Below, piece by piece: positions 1 to 6,857 of a DNA stretch of 9,467 bases. The position numbers were made by a program, and so were the translations under genes. Every line of letters begins with the position of its first letter. Within the stretch, counting starts at the first letter, position 1. A model generated the notes under the pieces. The model was not told the DNA's origin, did no database searches, and worked only from the letters and a program-made list of their open reading frames with translations. Where the stretch lies: NCBI GenBank assembly GCA_024276805.1, contig JAJRWJ010000012.1, positions 1 through 9,467 on the forward strand, written 5' to 3'. The stretch comes from Gammaproteobacteria bacterium (lineage in GTDB: Bacteria > Pseudomonadota > Gammaproteobacteria > Methylococcales > Methylomonadaceae).

Positions 1-19
1 CCTGAGGCCATCGATTATG

Positions 20-39
20 CCGGCACATCCTTGTGCCGG
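20..39. repeat. Short GC-rich palindrome, 8-bp stem
   Basis: Positions 20-27 (CCGGCACA) are perfectly complementary to 32-39 (TGTGCCGG), with a 4-nt TCCT loop. No T-run follows on either strand, so this is not a standard terminator. It lies one base from a second, longer hairpin, and the pair looks like a compound REP-type element. Copy number in the genome is unknown. Confidence 0.6.
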
Positions 40-40
40 T

Positions 41-68
41 GTAGTTCCCGTCAAATGACGGGAACTAC
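41..68. repeat. Perfect 13-bp inverted repeat
   Basis: Positions 41-53 (GTAGTTCCCGTCA) pair without mismatch with 56-68 (TGACGGGAACTAC) across a 2-nt AA centre. The stem is longer than most single-gene terminators and has no T-run on either side. A dispersed palindromic repeat (REP/MITE-like) or a cruciform-forming element fits better than a terminator, but it could still act as a transcript-end stabiliser for a gene outside the window. Confidence 0.65.
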
Positions 69-161
69 TCTAAATGACATCCACGCTATACCGCAAGTCT
101 GTCCGCACCGGGCTGGTTCGGAAAATCAGGCGCCACCCAAGAGATGCCATTCGATAACCTG

Positions 162-188
162 AAAAACCAACTCAGAAACACGAGTTGG
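162..188 (-). terminator. Rho-independent terminator of the lipoprotein operon
   Basis: Read on the minus strand, CCAACTC (plus 182-188) pairs with GAGTTGG (plus 167-173) across an 8-nt loop and is followed directly by five T residues (plus 162-166). It lies about 30 nt after the stop of the last lipoprotein gene, the expected place for the operon terminator. The plus-strand reading has only a weak T tract (CAATTTTCC), so termination should be mainly for minus-strand transcripts. Confidence 0.8.
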
Positions 189-216
189 CAATTTTCCTGC
201 TGCCTGCCTGTCCCGC

Positions 217-783
217 TCAAGGCAGTTCTGCCGCAAGAAAAAGAGACTGTCGGAACAGGGCAAAGAATTTCTGATAAAACTCCGGGTCCTGCACGGCATG
301 AAGCTCATATTGCACGCTGGCGCGCACCATCAATTGGCTTTCCCCGCGCGGACGCACCGTTACTGTGATGCGGGTCAGATCGCTGCGATACTGGAACGGC
401 CCGTAGGTCCGAAACACACCCATGGAAAAGATTATCAGGCTGTCGGGCGTGTAACGGTAATAGGTCGGGTCATCCTGCCACATGCTGCCGCTCTGATGTA
501 TTTTTTTTCCGGATATTATTCCTGATTCCGGATCCAGCACATCGATGGTGAAGTAGAGATCCTGCATCGTATCGATGACTGCCCGCATCACCTGCGTCCT
601 GTCAGTGGTATCGAACACCTCGGTCTGGATGGCGCGCATTTTCACCTGGCTTGTTTCCGACATCAGGATCTGATCCCTGGAATTCCATTGAATATCCGCA
701 CCCCACTGCATCGCACAGCCCTGTACGAGCGTCATCAGTGCCGCCAGCAAGAACGGTTGCTCAAGGCGCAGCAAGTATTTCAT
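217..783 (-). CDS. Predicted outer-membrane lipoprotein, third tandem paralog (LipC)
   Basis: A 188-residue protein of unknown function. From the ATG at 783 it has a short signal peptide ending in LVQG-C (Cys23), a lipobox with an unusual Gln at -2. Residue +2 is Ala, so it has no Asp retention signal and is probably sorted to the outer membrane. The mature part shares with its two upstream neighbours the core IQTEVFDTTDRTQVMRAV, a DL-FTI segment, an ITVTVRP strand and a C-terminal block (YQKFF, then RQSLFL). Between the core and the VTVRP strand it carries an extra Tyr-rich insert of about 45 residues (DDPTYYRYTPDSL region) that the middle paralog lacks. A TTG at 801 is in frame, overlaps the upstream stop and would add six residues. 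Neither start has a strong ribosome binding site; I prefer the ATG because it gives a normal signal peptide. Confidence 0.8.
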   Translation of the reverse strand: MKYLLRLEQPFLLAALMTLVQGCAMQWGADIQWNSRDQILMSETSQVKMRAIQTEVFDTTDRTQVMRAVIDTMQDLYFTIDVLDPESGIISGKKIHQSGSMWQDDPTYYRYTPDSLIIFSMGVFRTYGPFQYRSDLTRITVTVRPRGESQLMVRASVQYELHAVQDPEFYQKFFALFRQSLFLAAELP

Positions 784-797
784 CGCCGGTTGATTTT

Positions 798-1223
798 TCA
801 ATCACGCAGAAACAGCGAACGCTGCACGGCCGCAAAAAAATTCTGATAGGCCTTCGGATCCTCGATGGGCCGGGTATTGAACAACGCATTGGCCCGGATC
901 TCCATCCGTTCATCGCCCTTGGGACGGACCGTCACGGTCGCCTCGACAAATCCGTCCCTGGCGAACTTGCCGGCAGTCACCAGGCCCAGCGGCACATTGA
1001 CCCGCTCAATGATAAAACCCAGGTCCATCAACGCTGACACCACGGCGCGAAGCACCTTTTTCTGCTCCGTTGCGTCATACACCCGGCTTTGATAACTGCG
1101 GATCTTCATTTGCGCCTCCGTCAGGGACAGCAAATCCTCCGGCGGCTTTTGCGGGCTGCCGGCACAGGCCTGCAGCAGAACCACAAGGGAGAAAAACAAA
1201 AATCGATAACTATAATTCAACAT
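798..1223 (-). CDS. Predicted outer-membrane lipoprotein, second tandem paralog (LipB)
   Basis: A 141-residue protein of unknown function and the shortest of the three related lipoproteins. The N-terminus is a clear lipoprotein signal (MLNYSYRFLFFSLVVLLQAC, Cys20, Ala at +2). The mature part has the shared core YQSRVYDATEQKKVLRAV, then DLGFIIERV, a TAGK turn, the strand ATVTVRPKGDERMEIRA and the C-terminal IEDPKAYQNFFAAV and RSLFL blocks. It therefore shows the minimal domain without the inserts of its neighbours. The start is well supported: an AGGGGG Shine-Dalgarno lies just upstream and overlaps the TAA stop of the preceding gene, which suggests translational coupling. Its stop overlaps the possible TTG start of the next gene. 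Confidence 0.85.
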   Translation of the reverse strand: MLNYSYRFLFFSLVVLLQACAGSPQKPPEDLLSLTEAQMKIRSYQSRVYDATEQKKVLRAVVSALMDLGFIIERVNVPLGLVTAGKFARDGFVEATVTVRPKGDERMEIRANALFNTRPIEDPKAYQNFFAAVQRSLFLRD

Positions 1224-1227
1224 CGTT

Positions 1228-1235
1228 CCCCCTTA
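1228..1235 (-). promoter_or_regulatory. Shine-Dalgarno of the second paralog, fused to a stop codon
   Basis: On the minus strand, TAAGGGGG contains both the TAA stop of the first paralog and a purine-rich ribosome binding site, four bases before the ATG at 1223. It fixes the start of the downstream gene and suggests coupled translation. Confidence 0.6.
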
Positions 1236-1889
1236 TATCTGATGAATCCCAAGAAACATCGATTTCGACAGCTTGGCGTAAAATTGCTGGTAAATCAAGG
1301 GATCATAAATCATTTCCATTCTTTGCCGCCCCGGCGGAATGGTCCGGCCGCCACTGCTGCCATCACTCTTCCATATTTTTCTGAAAAAAACCACACGCAC
1401 CCGATAGCGGGAAGCGTCTTTCTGTTCAGGAAAGACCACCAGCGTGGCAGCGATCTGTTGCTGTACATCGACGGGAATGACGATGGTATTACGCCCCAGA
1501 GCACTTAACAAGAAAATGAATACCCGCGCGATCTCCTGTCCGTATTCCCGGGCACCGCGCTCCTTGGCGGCGCGCAGCATGGCAAAATCGCCCACGCTTT
1601 CCTCGATATGAAAGCCCAGATCCTGCAGCACGGCCGCCGACGCGGAAAGCAGCTCCCGTTGGTCGGCCGCCGTGACCATCCGGGTCTGCAGCGCCTTGTG
1701 TCTGGCGCTGGCTGGCGCCAGCTGAAAAAATTGCTCTGGAAGAGGCGGCGCCGCAGCACAGCCAGACAGCAGGATACCGCCCAGCAAAACCAGACAGATC
1801 CAGCGTTGCCCGGTCCAACCGGCAAGCCATGAACGTTGCTCAGAACTGCGTGTAGTTATAGGCAAAGTCCCGAACCATTTTCTGTTCAT
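1233..1889 (-). CDS. Predicted outer-membrane lipoprotein, first tandem paralog (LipA)
   Basis: A 218-residue lipoprotein of unknown function. The lipobox is canonical (LLSG-C, Cys44, Ala at +2), but about 30 residues precede the hydrophobic stretch, an unusually long n-region. The mature part holds the shared core LQTRMVTAADQRELLSASAA, then VLQDLGFHIEES and an RAAKERG turn. A hydrophobic insert (ARVFIFLLSALG) follows, then a strand pair and the ending IYDPLIYQQFYAKLSKSMFL and HQI. From memory, this is the most typical member of a widespread but uncharacterised proteobacterial lipoprotein family whose members often end in a similar KLSQSVFLEAHQI. The ATG at 1889 lies inside the upstream gene, a 50-nt overlap. 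No later in-frame ATG, GTG or TTG precedes the signal peptide core, so this start is forced unless there is a frame error. An out-of-frame ATG at 1830 lies close to where a normal start would be. Confidence 0.78.
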   Translation of the reverse strand: MNRKWFGTLPITTRSSEQRSWLAGWTGQRWICLVLLGGILLSGCAAAPPLPEQFFQLAPASARHKALQTRMVTAADQRELLSASAAVLQDLGFHIEESVGDFAMLRAAKERGAREYGQEIARVFIFLLSALGRNTIVIPVDVQQQIAATLVVFPEQKDASRYRVRVVFFRKIWKSDGSSGGRTIPPGRQRMEMIYDPLIYQQFYAKLSKSMFLGIHQI

Positions 1890-2244
1890 CGAATTTGATG
1901 ATGATGGTCAATGTCTTCTGGCTGCTCGTGCTTTGCACCTGCTGGCTGCTGGCGCCGAGAATGATCAGCGAACCGAAGGCCGAATTGCTGGTATTGACCC
2001 GGTTGCTGGAAACCTTGTCGTAGATCCAGACCTCGCGGCGCTTTTCATCGGTGGTGACGATATTCGGCGAACCCAGAACGGCGGCCACATCGGAAGCCGG
2101 CATGCCGATCTTGATCTCGCCCTGTACCTTGCCGACGGTCAGATTGCTGGTGCTGCCATCGGCAGCGCCGTCGCCCGGGTGCTTCATGCAGGCGGACAGC
2201 GGTATCAGCATCGTAACAATGATCAGCCAATGTATCTTGTTCAT
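1840..2244 (-). CDS. BamE/SmpA-OmlA-like small outer-membrane lipoprotein
   Basis: A 134-residue lipoprotein with signal peptide MNKIHWLIIVTMLIPLSAC (LSA-C lipobox, Cys19, Met at +2, so outer-membrane sorting is expected). The mature part shows the BamE/SmpA pattern: GEIKIGMPASDVAAVLGSPN, then VTTDEKRREVWIYDK, then a final amphipathic strand (KTLTIIIKFDEQKMV). This fold is used by BamE in outer-membrane protein assembly and by many other small envelope lipoproteins. Position next to three unrelated lipoproteins, and a Ser/Asn/Gln-rich linker (SSNRVNTSNSAFGS and onward), suggest a specialised family member rather than the housekeeping bamE. The start is supported by AGGAGA six bases before the ATG. 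It is the first gene of the lipoprotein set, 90 nt after gatB. Confidence 0.82.
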   Translation of the reverse strand: MNKIHWLIIVTMLIPLSACMKHPGDGAADGSTSNLTVGKVQGEIKIGMPASDVAAVLGSPNIVTTDEKRREVWIYDKVSSNRVNTSNSAFGSLIILGASSQQVQSTSSQKTLTIIIKFDEQKMVRDFAYNYTQF

Positions 2245-2334
2245 AATATTTCTCCTGTTTTAGCTACTCACGTCTTTAACCACCCACCTCGGGTGACGCT
2301 GTGCTAAACCGACCTGCATCTTCCAGATCAGCCT

Positions 2335-3765
2335 TCAGCGCAGTTTTTCCTTGAGCATCTTGTTGACCTCCGCCGGATTGGCCTTGCCCTGGGTGGCCTT
2401 CATCACCTGACCGACGAAGAAGCCGAACAGCTTGTCCTTGCCGCCCAGATATTGCTCGACCTGGCCGGGATTGTCGGCGATCACCTGGTCGATGATTTTT
2501 TCGATGGCGCCGCTGTCGGTGATCTGCCGCAGCCCTTTTGCTTCGATGATTGCATCGGCCGTGGCACTGCCCTGCCACATTTCCTCGAAAACCTGCTTGG
2601 CGATTTTTCCGGAAATGGTGTTGTCGGCGATACGCTGCAGCAACCCTGCCAGGCGCTCACAGTCAATGGGACTGGCGCTGATTTCCAGGCTGTTTTTGTT
2701 CAATGCTCCGGCCAGTTCGCCCATCACCCAGTTGCTGCAGAGTCTGGCATCGCAGCCCGACTTTTGCACCAGCACTTCGAAATAATCGGCCATCTCCCGG
2801 GTAGCCGTCAATACTGAAGCCGTCTCCTGATCGTGCCCATACTGACTCTTGAAACGCTCGCGCTTGGCATCCGGCAGCTCAGGCAATTCCGCCTTGACTT
2901 CTTCCTTCAGGGCATCCTCGATGACCACCGGCAGCAGGTCCGGGTCGGGGAAATAACGGTAATCGTTAGACTCCTCCTTGCTGCGCATGGAGCGCGTCTC
3001 GTCCCTGGCGGAATCGTACAGGCGCGTCTCCTGCACCACCACGCCGCCGCTTTCCAGCACATCGATCTGCCGTTCGACTTCATAGTTGATGGCCTTTTCC
3101 ACGAAACGGAAGGAATTCAGATTCTTGATTTCGGTACGCGTGCCGAATTCCTGTTGCCCGACGGGACGCACGGAAACATTGGCATCGCAGCGAAACGAAC
3201 CTTCCTGCATGTTGCCATCGCAGATTTCCAGGTAGCGCACCAGGGCATGCAGCTTCTTCATGTAGGCCACGGCTTGTTTCGCCGAACGCATGTCCGGTTC
3301 GGAAACGATCTCCAGCAGCGGCGTGCCGGCACGGTTCAGATCCACGCCGGTCAGGCCGTGAAAATCCTCGTGCAGTGATTTCCCTGCGTCTTCCTCCAGA
3401 TGCGCGCGGGTCACGCCGATGCGCATGATCTCGCCATCCAGCAGGATTTCCAGATGGCCGTTGCCGACGATGGGCAGTTCGAACTGGCTGATCTGATAGC
3501 CCTTGGGCAGATCCGGGTAGAAATAGTTTTTTCTGGCAAAAACCGAATAGGGGGCGATTTCCGCCTCGATCGCCATGCCAAATTTGACCGCCATGCGCAC
3601 TGCCTGTTCATTCAATACCGGCAGCACACCGGGCATGCCCAGATCGATGGCGCAGGCCTGGGTATTGGGGGCGGCACCATAGGCGGTGGACGCTCCAGAG
3701 AATATTTTCGATCTGGTTGCCAGTTGGGCATGGATTTCCAGCCCGATCACGGTTTCCCATTGCAT
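2335..3765 (-). CDS. gatB: Aspartyl/glutamyl-tRNA amidotransferase subunit B
   Basis: A 476-residue GatB, full length for the family. GatB binds mischarged Glu-tRNA(Gln) or Asp-tRNA(Asn) in the cytoplasm, activates the carboxylate with ATP, and amidates it with ammonia delivered from GatA. Visible motifs include the start MQWETVIGLEIHAQL, FARKNYFYPDLPKGYQ (about 76-91), the EDAGKSLHE segment (about 125-133) and VDLNRAGTPLLEIVSEPD (141-158). The C-terminal tRNA-binding YqeY-type tail ends in GFFVGQVMKATQGKANPAEV. The start at 3765 gives the conserved N-terminus and lies 8 nt after a TAGGAGG Shine-Dalgarno; a GTG at 3774 and an ATG at 3771 lie too close to it. It is the third gene of gatC-gatA-gatB, 12 nt after the gatA stop. 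Confidence 0.97.
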   Translation of the reverse strand: MQWETVIGLEIHAQLATRSKIFSGASTAYGAAPNTQACAIDLGMPGVLPVLNEQAVRMAVKFGMAIEAEIAPYSVFARKNYFYPDLPKGYQISQFELPIVGNGHLEILLDGEIMRIGVTRAHLEEDAGKSLHEDFHGLTGVDLNRAGTPLLEIVSEPDMRSAKQAVAYMKKLHALVRYLEICDGNMQEGSFRCDANVSVRPVGQQEFGTRTEIKNLNSFRFVEKAINYEVERQIDVLESGGVVVQETRLYDSARDETRSMRSKEESNDYRYFPDPDLLPVVIEDALKEEVKAELPELPDAKRERFKSQYGHDQETASVLTATREMADYFEVLVQKSGCDARLCSNWVMGELAGALNKNSLEISASPIDCERLAGLLQRIADNTISGKIAKQVFEEMWQGSATADAIIEAKGLRQITDSGAIEKIIDQVIADNPGQVEQYLGGKDKLFGFFVGQVMKATQGKANPAEVNKMLKEKLR

Positions 3766-3773
3766 AACCATCA

Positions 3774-3780
3774 CCTCCTA
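3774..3780 (-). promoter_or_regulatory. gatB ribosome binding site overlapping the gatA stop
   Basis: The minus strand reads TAGGAGG. Its first three bases are the gatA stop codon and the rest is a near-perfect Shine-Dalgarno, 8 nt before the gatB ATG at 3765. It decides the gatB start and implies translational coupling with gatA. Confidence 0.75.
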
Positions 3781-5229
3781 CTCAAAGCCCTGGGGAATCC
3801 GGCCATGCCAATCAGTGACCTGCTGATAGCGATGGGCGATATTCAAGAGTTTCGCTTCGGTGAAGTAATCACCGATAATCTGCAGTCCCACCGGCTTGTC
3901 CCCGACGAAGCCCGCCGGTATGGACATGGCCGGCAACCCGGCCAGATTGACCGCGATGGTATAAATATCCGACAGATACATTTCAATGGGGTCGGCGGTC
4001 TTTTCCCCGATGCCGAAGGCCGTGGTCGGCGTTACCGGCCCCATCAGCACATCGACCTCGGCGAAGGCGCGCTGAAATTCCTCGCTGATCAGGCGGCGCA
4101 CTTTCTGTGCCTTCAGGTAATAGGCATCGTAATAGCCGGCCGACAGGGCGTAGGTGCCGATCAGGATGCGCCGTTTCACCTCGGAGCCGAACGCCTCGCC
4201 GCGCGAGCGTGTGTAGAGATCGGTCAGATCGGCCGGCTCGGCGCAGCGGTAGCCATAGCGCACCCCGTCGTAGCGGGACAGATTGGCCGAACATTCCGCC
4301 GGAGCGATGACGTAGTAGACCGGCACCGACAGCTGCAGACTGGGCATGGACAACTCCCTGACCTCGGCGCCCAGCTTGCGGTATTCGTCTACCGCCGCCT
4401 CGATCCGTGCGGCGACTTCGCTGTTCAGCCCGGCGCCGAAAAACTCTCTGGGCAGGCCGATCTTCAGGCCACGCAGGTCTTCATTCAACCCGGCCGTGTA
4501 GTCCGGCAGCGGCCGGTCGACGCTGGTGGAATCCTTTGCATCGAATCCGGCCATGACCTGCAGCAGCAGTGCGGCATCTTCGGCGCTGCGCGCCATCGGC
4601 CCGCCCTGATCGAGGCTGGAGGCGAAGGCAATCATGCCATAGCGGGAGACGCGCCCGTAGGTGGGCTTCATCCCGGTGATACCGCAGAATGCCGCCGGCT
4701 GGCGGATCGATCCACCGGTATCGGTACCCGTCGCTCCCGGCGCCAGACGCGCCGCGACCGCGGCGGCGGAACCGCCGGACGAACCACCGGGTACGGCATC
4801 GGCATCCCAGGGATTTCTCACCGGTCCGTAATGGCTGGTTTCATTGGAGGAACCCATGGCGAATTCATCCATATTCAGCTTGCCCAGCAGCACCGCGCCG
4901 GCATCGTGAAATTTCTCCACCACCGTGGCATCATAGGGGGAGATGAAATTATCCAGCATTTTCGAGCCGCAGCTGGTTTTGACGCCCTTGCTGCAGAAAA
5001 TATCCTTCTGCGCGATCGGTATGCCGGTCAACGCTCCGGCCTTGCCCCCGGCAAGCTGCGCATCGGCCCGGGCTGCCGCCTCCAGCGCCTGTTCTTCGGT
5101 AACCGTGATGTAGCAATTGAGCGCCTGATGACGCTGCATTCTGTCGAGAAAGACCCGGGTCAGTTCCTGACTGGAATATTCGCCACTGTGCAGACCCCTG
5201 CGCAGTTCGGCAATACTTTTATTGTGCAT
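3778..5229 (-). CDS. gatA: Aspartyl/glutamyl-tRNA amidotransferase subunit A
   Basis: A 483-residue GatA of the amidase-signature family. It hydrolyses glutamine to release ammonia, which is channelled to GatB. The Ser-cisSer-Lys triad is present: Lys75 in IAQKD, Ser150 in PGGSSGGSAAAVAA and nucleophile Ser174 in TDTGGSIRQPAAFCG. The spacings (75 and 24 residues) match the known GatA catalytic residues. Other conserved blocks are LTGIPIAQKD, LGKLNMDEFAMGSSNE and the C-terminal NLAGLPAMSIPAGF and PVGLQIIGDYF. The N-terminus follows the family and the ATG at 5229 has a GGAG site about 10 nt upstream. It is the middle gene of the operon, 15 nt after gatC. Nothing suggests loss of function. Confidence 0.97.
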   Translation of the reverse strand: MHNKSIAELRRGLHSGEYSSQELTRVFLDRMQRHQALNCYITVTEEQALEAAARADAQLAGGKAGALTGIPIAQKDIFCSKGVKTSCGSKMLDNFISPYDATVVEKFHDAGAVLLGKLNMDEFAMGSSNETSHYGPVRNPWDADAVPGGSSGGSAAAVAARLAPGATGTDTGGSIRQPAAFCGITGMKPTYGRVSRYGMIAFASSLDQGGPMARSAEDAALLLQVMAGFDAKDSTSVDRPLPDYTAGLNEDLRGLKIGLPREFFGAGLNSEVAARIEAAVDEYRKLGAEVRELSMPSLQLSVPVYYVIAPAECSANLSRYDGVRYGYRCAEPADLTDLYTRSRGEAFGSEVKRRILIGTYALSAGYYDAYYLKAQKVRRLISEEFQRAFAEVDVLMGPVTPTTAFGIGEKTADPIEMYLSDIYTIAVNLAGLPAMSIPAGFVGDKPVGLQIIGDYFTEAKLLNIAHRYQQVTDWHGRIPQGFE

Positions 5230-5244
5230 GGCAGGTGCTCTCCG

Positions 5245-5532
5245 TCACTCGATCACTTTCGGGACCAGATACAGCCCCTCTTCCACCTGCGGCGCCAGCG
5301 CCTGGAACAGCTCGCGCTGATCTTCCTCGGTGACCACATCGGCCCGCAAGCGCTGCGCCTGATCAAGAGGGTGCGCCATGGGCAACACCTGATCGGTCTG
5401 CTGCGCATCCAGCTGGGCGACCAGATCAAGAATGCCGGACAAATCCCGCGCGTAGGCATCGACATCACTGGCATCGATGCCAAGCCGCGCCAAATGGGCA
5501 ATTTTATTGACTTGTTCAGAGGTCAATGACAT
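5245..5532 (-). CDS. gatC: Aspartyl/glutamyl-tRNA amidotransferase subunit C
   Basis: A 95-residue GatC, the usual size. GatC wraps around the GatA-GatB interface and stabilises the heterotrimer; it has no catalytic residues. The family pattern is visible: MSLTSEQVNKIAHLARLGI at the start, a helix ending in LSGILDLVAQLD, the VLPMAHPLD turn, LRADVVTEED, and the C-terminal APQVEEGLYLVPKVI that inserts between its partners. The ATG at 5532 is supported by GGTGGAG seven bases upstream. The frame stays open upstream to 5757, but that extension has no conserved sequence. First gene of gatC-gatA-gatB, divergent from mreB. The complex serves organisms that lack GlnRS and/or AsnRS; which tRNA it serves here cannot be told from the window. 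Confidence 0.95.
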   Translation of the reverse strand: MSLTSEQVNKIAHLARLGIDASDVDAYARDLSGILDLVAQLDAQQTDQVLPMAHPLDQAQRLRADVVTEEDQRELFQALAPQVEEGLYLVPKVIE

Positions 5533-5813
5533 TTTTTTACTCCACCAGCTATACTTAAAATTGTAATAATACTGAATTTCATTTCTGTCCCGCCCTCTGC
5601 AGGAACAGCATTGGGAACAGCTCCCAGGATTATAAATTTTAAGTGCTTTCAATTTACCCGTAAAACAAATAAGATTGTCCGCACCTGTCTGACAGCTCTC
5701 CTGAGCAACCCAGGGGGCTCCTGCCGATCTGATTATCATACTTGAAATCTTGCCCAAATACCCGCTTGGTTGTTAAAGTAGTACGATTTATATTTGTTTA
5801 GGAAACAGCAAAG
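5533..5813. promoter_or_regulatory. Divergent gatC/mreB promoter region
   Basis: This 281-nt AT-richer spacer separates two divergent essential operons and must hold both promoters. For gatC, a perfect TATAAT on the minus strand (plus 5629-5634) would give a leader of about 90 nt, but its -35 match is poor. For mreB, TTGGTT-17-TATATT (5766-5794) is possible but would start only about 13 nt before the ATG. TATCAT (5734-5739) is another -10 candidate without a good -35. The spacer also has a GGAACAGC direct repeat (5602-5609 and 5614-5621) and a small palindrome CTGTC-T-GACAG (5685-5695). The mreB AGGA ribosome binding site is at 5800-5803. Exact promoters are uncertain. Confidence 0.5.
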
Positions 5814-6857
5814 ATGTTCAAAAGAATTCGAGGTCTATTTTCCAACGATCTCTCCATTGACCTGGGAACAGCCAATACCCTGATTTATATTCCCGGTCAG
5901 GGTATTGTCCTCAATGAACCATCTGTCGTAGCCATCAAGGAAGACAAGATTCGTGGCGCCAAAACCATTGCCGCGGTGGGCGCGGACGCAAAACAGATGC
6001 TGGGCCGCACACCAGGCAACATCACCGCCATCCGGCCACTGAAAGATGGCGTGATTGCCGATTTTGCCGTCACCGAACGCATGCTGCGTTTTTTTATTGA
6101 AAAAGTCCACGAAAGCAAGCTGTTCCGTCCCAGTCCGCGCATTCTGATTTGCGTACCCTGCGGCTCCACCCAGGTCGAACGCAGGGCGATCCGCGAATCG
6201 GCGGCAATGGCCGGCGCCCGGGAAGTCTACCTGATCGAAGAACCGATGTCGGCGGCGGTTGGCGCCGGTCTGCCGGTCGATGAGCCTTACGGCTCCATGG
6301 TTCTGGATATCGGCGGCGGCACCTCGGAGGTGGCGGTCATTTCCCTGAATGGCATTGTCTATTCCGCCTCGGTACGCATCGGCGGCGACCGCTTCGACGA
6401 CGCAATCATCAATTATGTGCGCCGCAACTATGGCACACTGATCGGCGAGGCCACCGCGGAACGCATCAAACACGAAATAGGAACCGCTTACCCGGGCAGT
6501 GAAATCAAGGAAATTGAAGTCAAGGGACGCAATCTGGCGGAAGGCGTGCCGCGCAGCTTTGCCCTGAACAGCAATGAAATTCTTGAAGCCCTGCAGGAAC
6601 CCCTGTCGGGTATCGTCGGCTCGGTCAAGGTTGCGCTCGAGCAAACGCCGCCGGAATTGGGCGCCGATGTCGCCAATCGGGGCATCGTACTCACCGGTGG
6701 CGGCGCATTACTGGCCGATATCGACCGCCTGATTGCCGAAGAGACAGGGCTTCCGGTAAACATCGCCGACGATCCGCTGACTTGTGTCGCCCGGGGCGGC
6801 GGCAAGGTTCTGGAAATGCTGGATGAAAAAGGCGCCTCCGCATTTTCCCTGGAATAG
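5814..6857 (+). CDS. mreB: Rod shape-determining actin-like protein MreB
   Basis: A 347-residue MreB, full length. MreB forms membrane-bound antiparallel double filaments on the inner face of the cytoplasmic membrane and positions the elongasome for lateral wall synthesis. The N-terminal MFKRIRGLFSND is the gammaproteobacterial amphipathic membrane anchor. Actin-fold motifs are intact: phosphate-1 loop SIDLGTANTLIY (14-25), the IEEPM segment (around 142) with the catalytic Glu, phosphate-2 loop LDIGGGTSEV (Asp165) and the adenosine motif LTGGGALL (Thr294-Gly297). The start has AGGA about 10 nt upstream. It is the first gene of the shape cluster and divergent from gatC. A 416-nt gap follows before mreC, which is long and may hold a processing site or second promoter. 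Confidence 0.97.
   Translation: MFKRIRGLFSNDLSIDLGTANTLIYIPGQGIVLNEPSVVAIKEDKIRGAKTIAAVGADAKQMLGRTPGNITAIRPLKDGVIADFAVTERMLRFFIEKVHESKLFRPSPRILICVPCGSTQVERRAIRESAAMAGAREVYLIEEPMSAAVGAGLPVDEPYGSMVLDIGGGTSEVAVISLNGIVYSASVRIGGDRFDDAIINYVRRNYGTLIGEATAERIKHEIGTAYPGSEIKEIEVKGRNLAEGVPRSFALNSNEILEALQEPLSGIVGSVKVALEQTPPELGADVANRGIVLTGGGALLADIDRLIAEETGLPVNIADDPLTCVARGGGKVLEMLDEKGASAFSLE

Larger units (their letters stand above)
1..216. other. Left-edge intergenic region with palindromes and a terminator
   Basis: I see no credible gene here. Short open frames on both strands have no recognisable similarity and no good ribosome binding site. The stretch holds two adjacent perfect hairpins (20-39 and 41-68) and an intrinsic terminator for the minus-strand lipoprotein operon (162-188). 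Whatever lies left of the window is not visible. Confidence 0.6.

Noticed and set aside
2245..2334. Possible terminator between gatB and the lipoprotein genes
   Set aside because: The best stem is only 5 bp (CACCC/GGGTG) and no T-run follows, so I cannot support a terminator there.
3400..5529. A 709-codon open frame on the plus strand across gatA, gatC and part of gatB
   Set aside because: It is antisense to three unmistakable conserved genes, its translation is low-complexity His/Gly/Arg/Gln-rich, and no family is recognisable. Codon bias of the real genes keeps this antisense frame open.
5533..5757. N-terminal extension of gatC to 5757
   Set aside because: GatC normally starts at the MSLT-type sequence with a good ribosome binding site at 5532. 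The extension is AT-rich, Cys/Tyr-rich and unlike GatC, and would consume the promoter region.
5835..6644. A 269-codon minus-strand frame inside mreB
   Set aside because: Antisense shadow of a full-length conserved gene, with no recognisable product.
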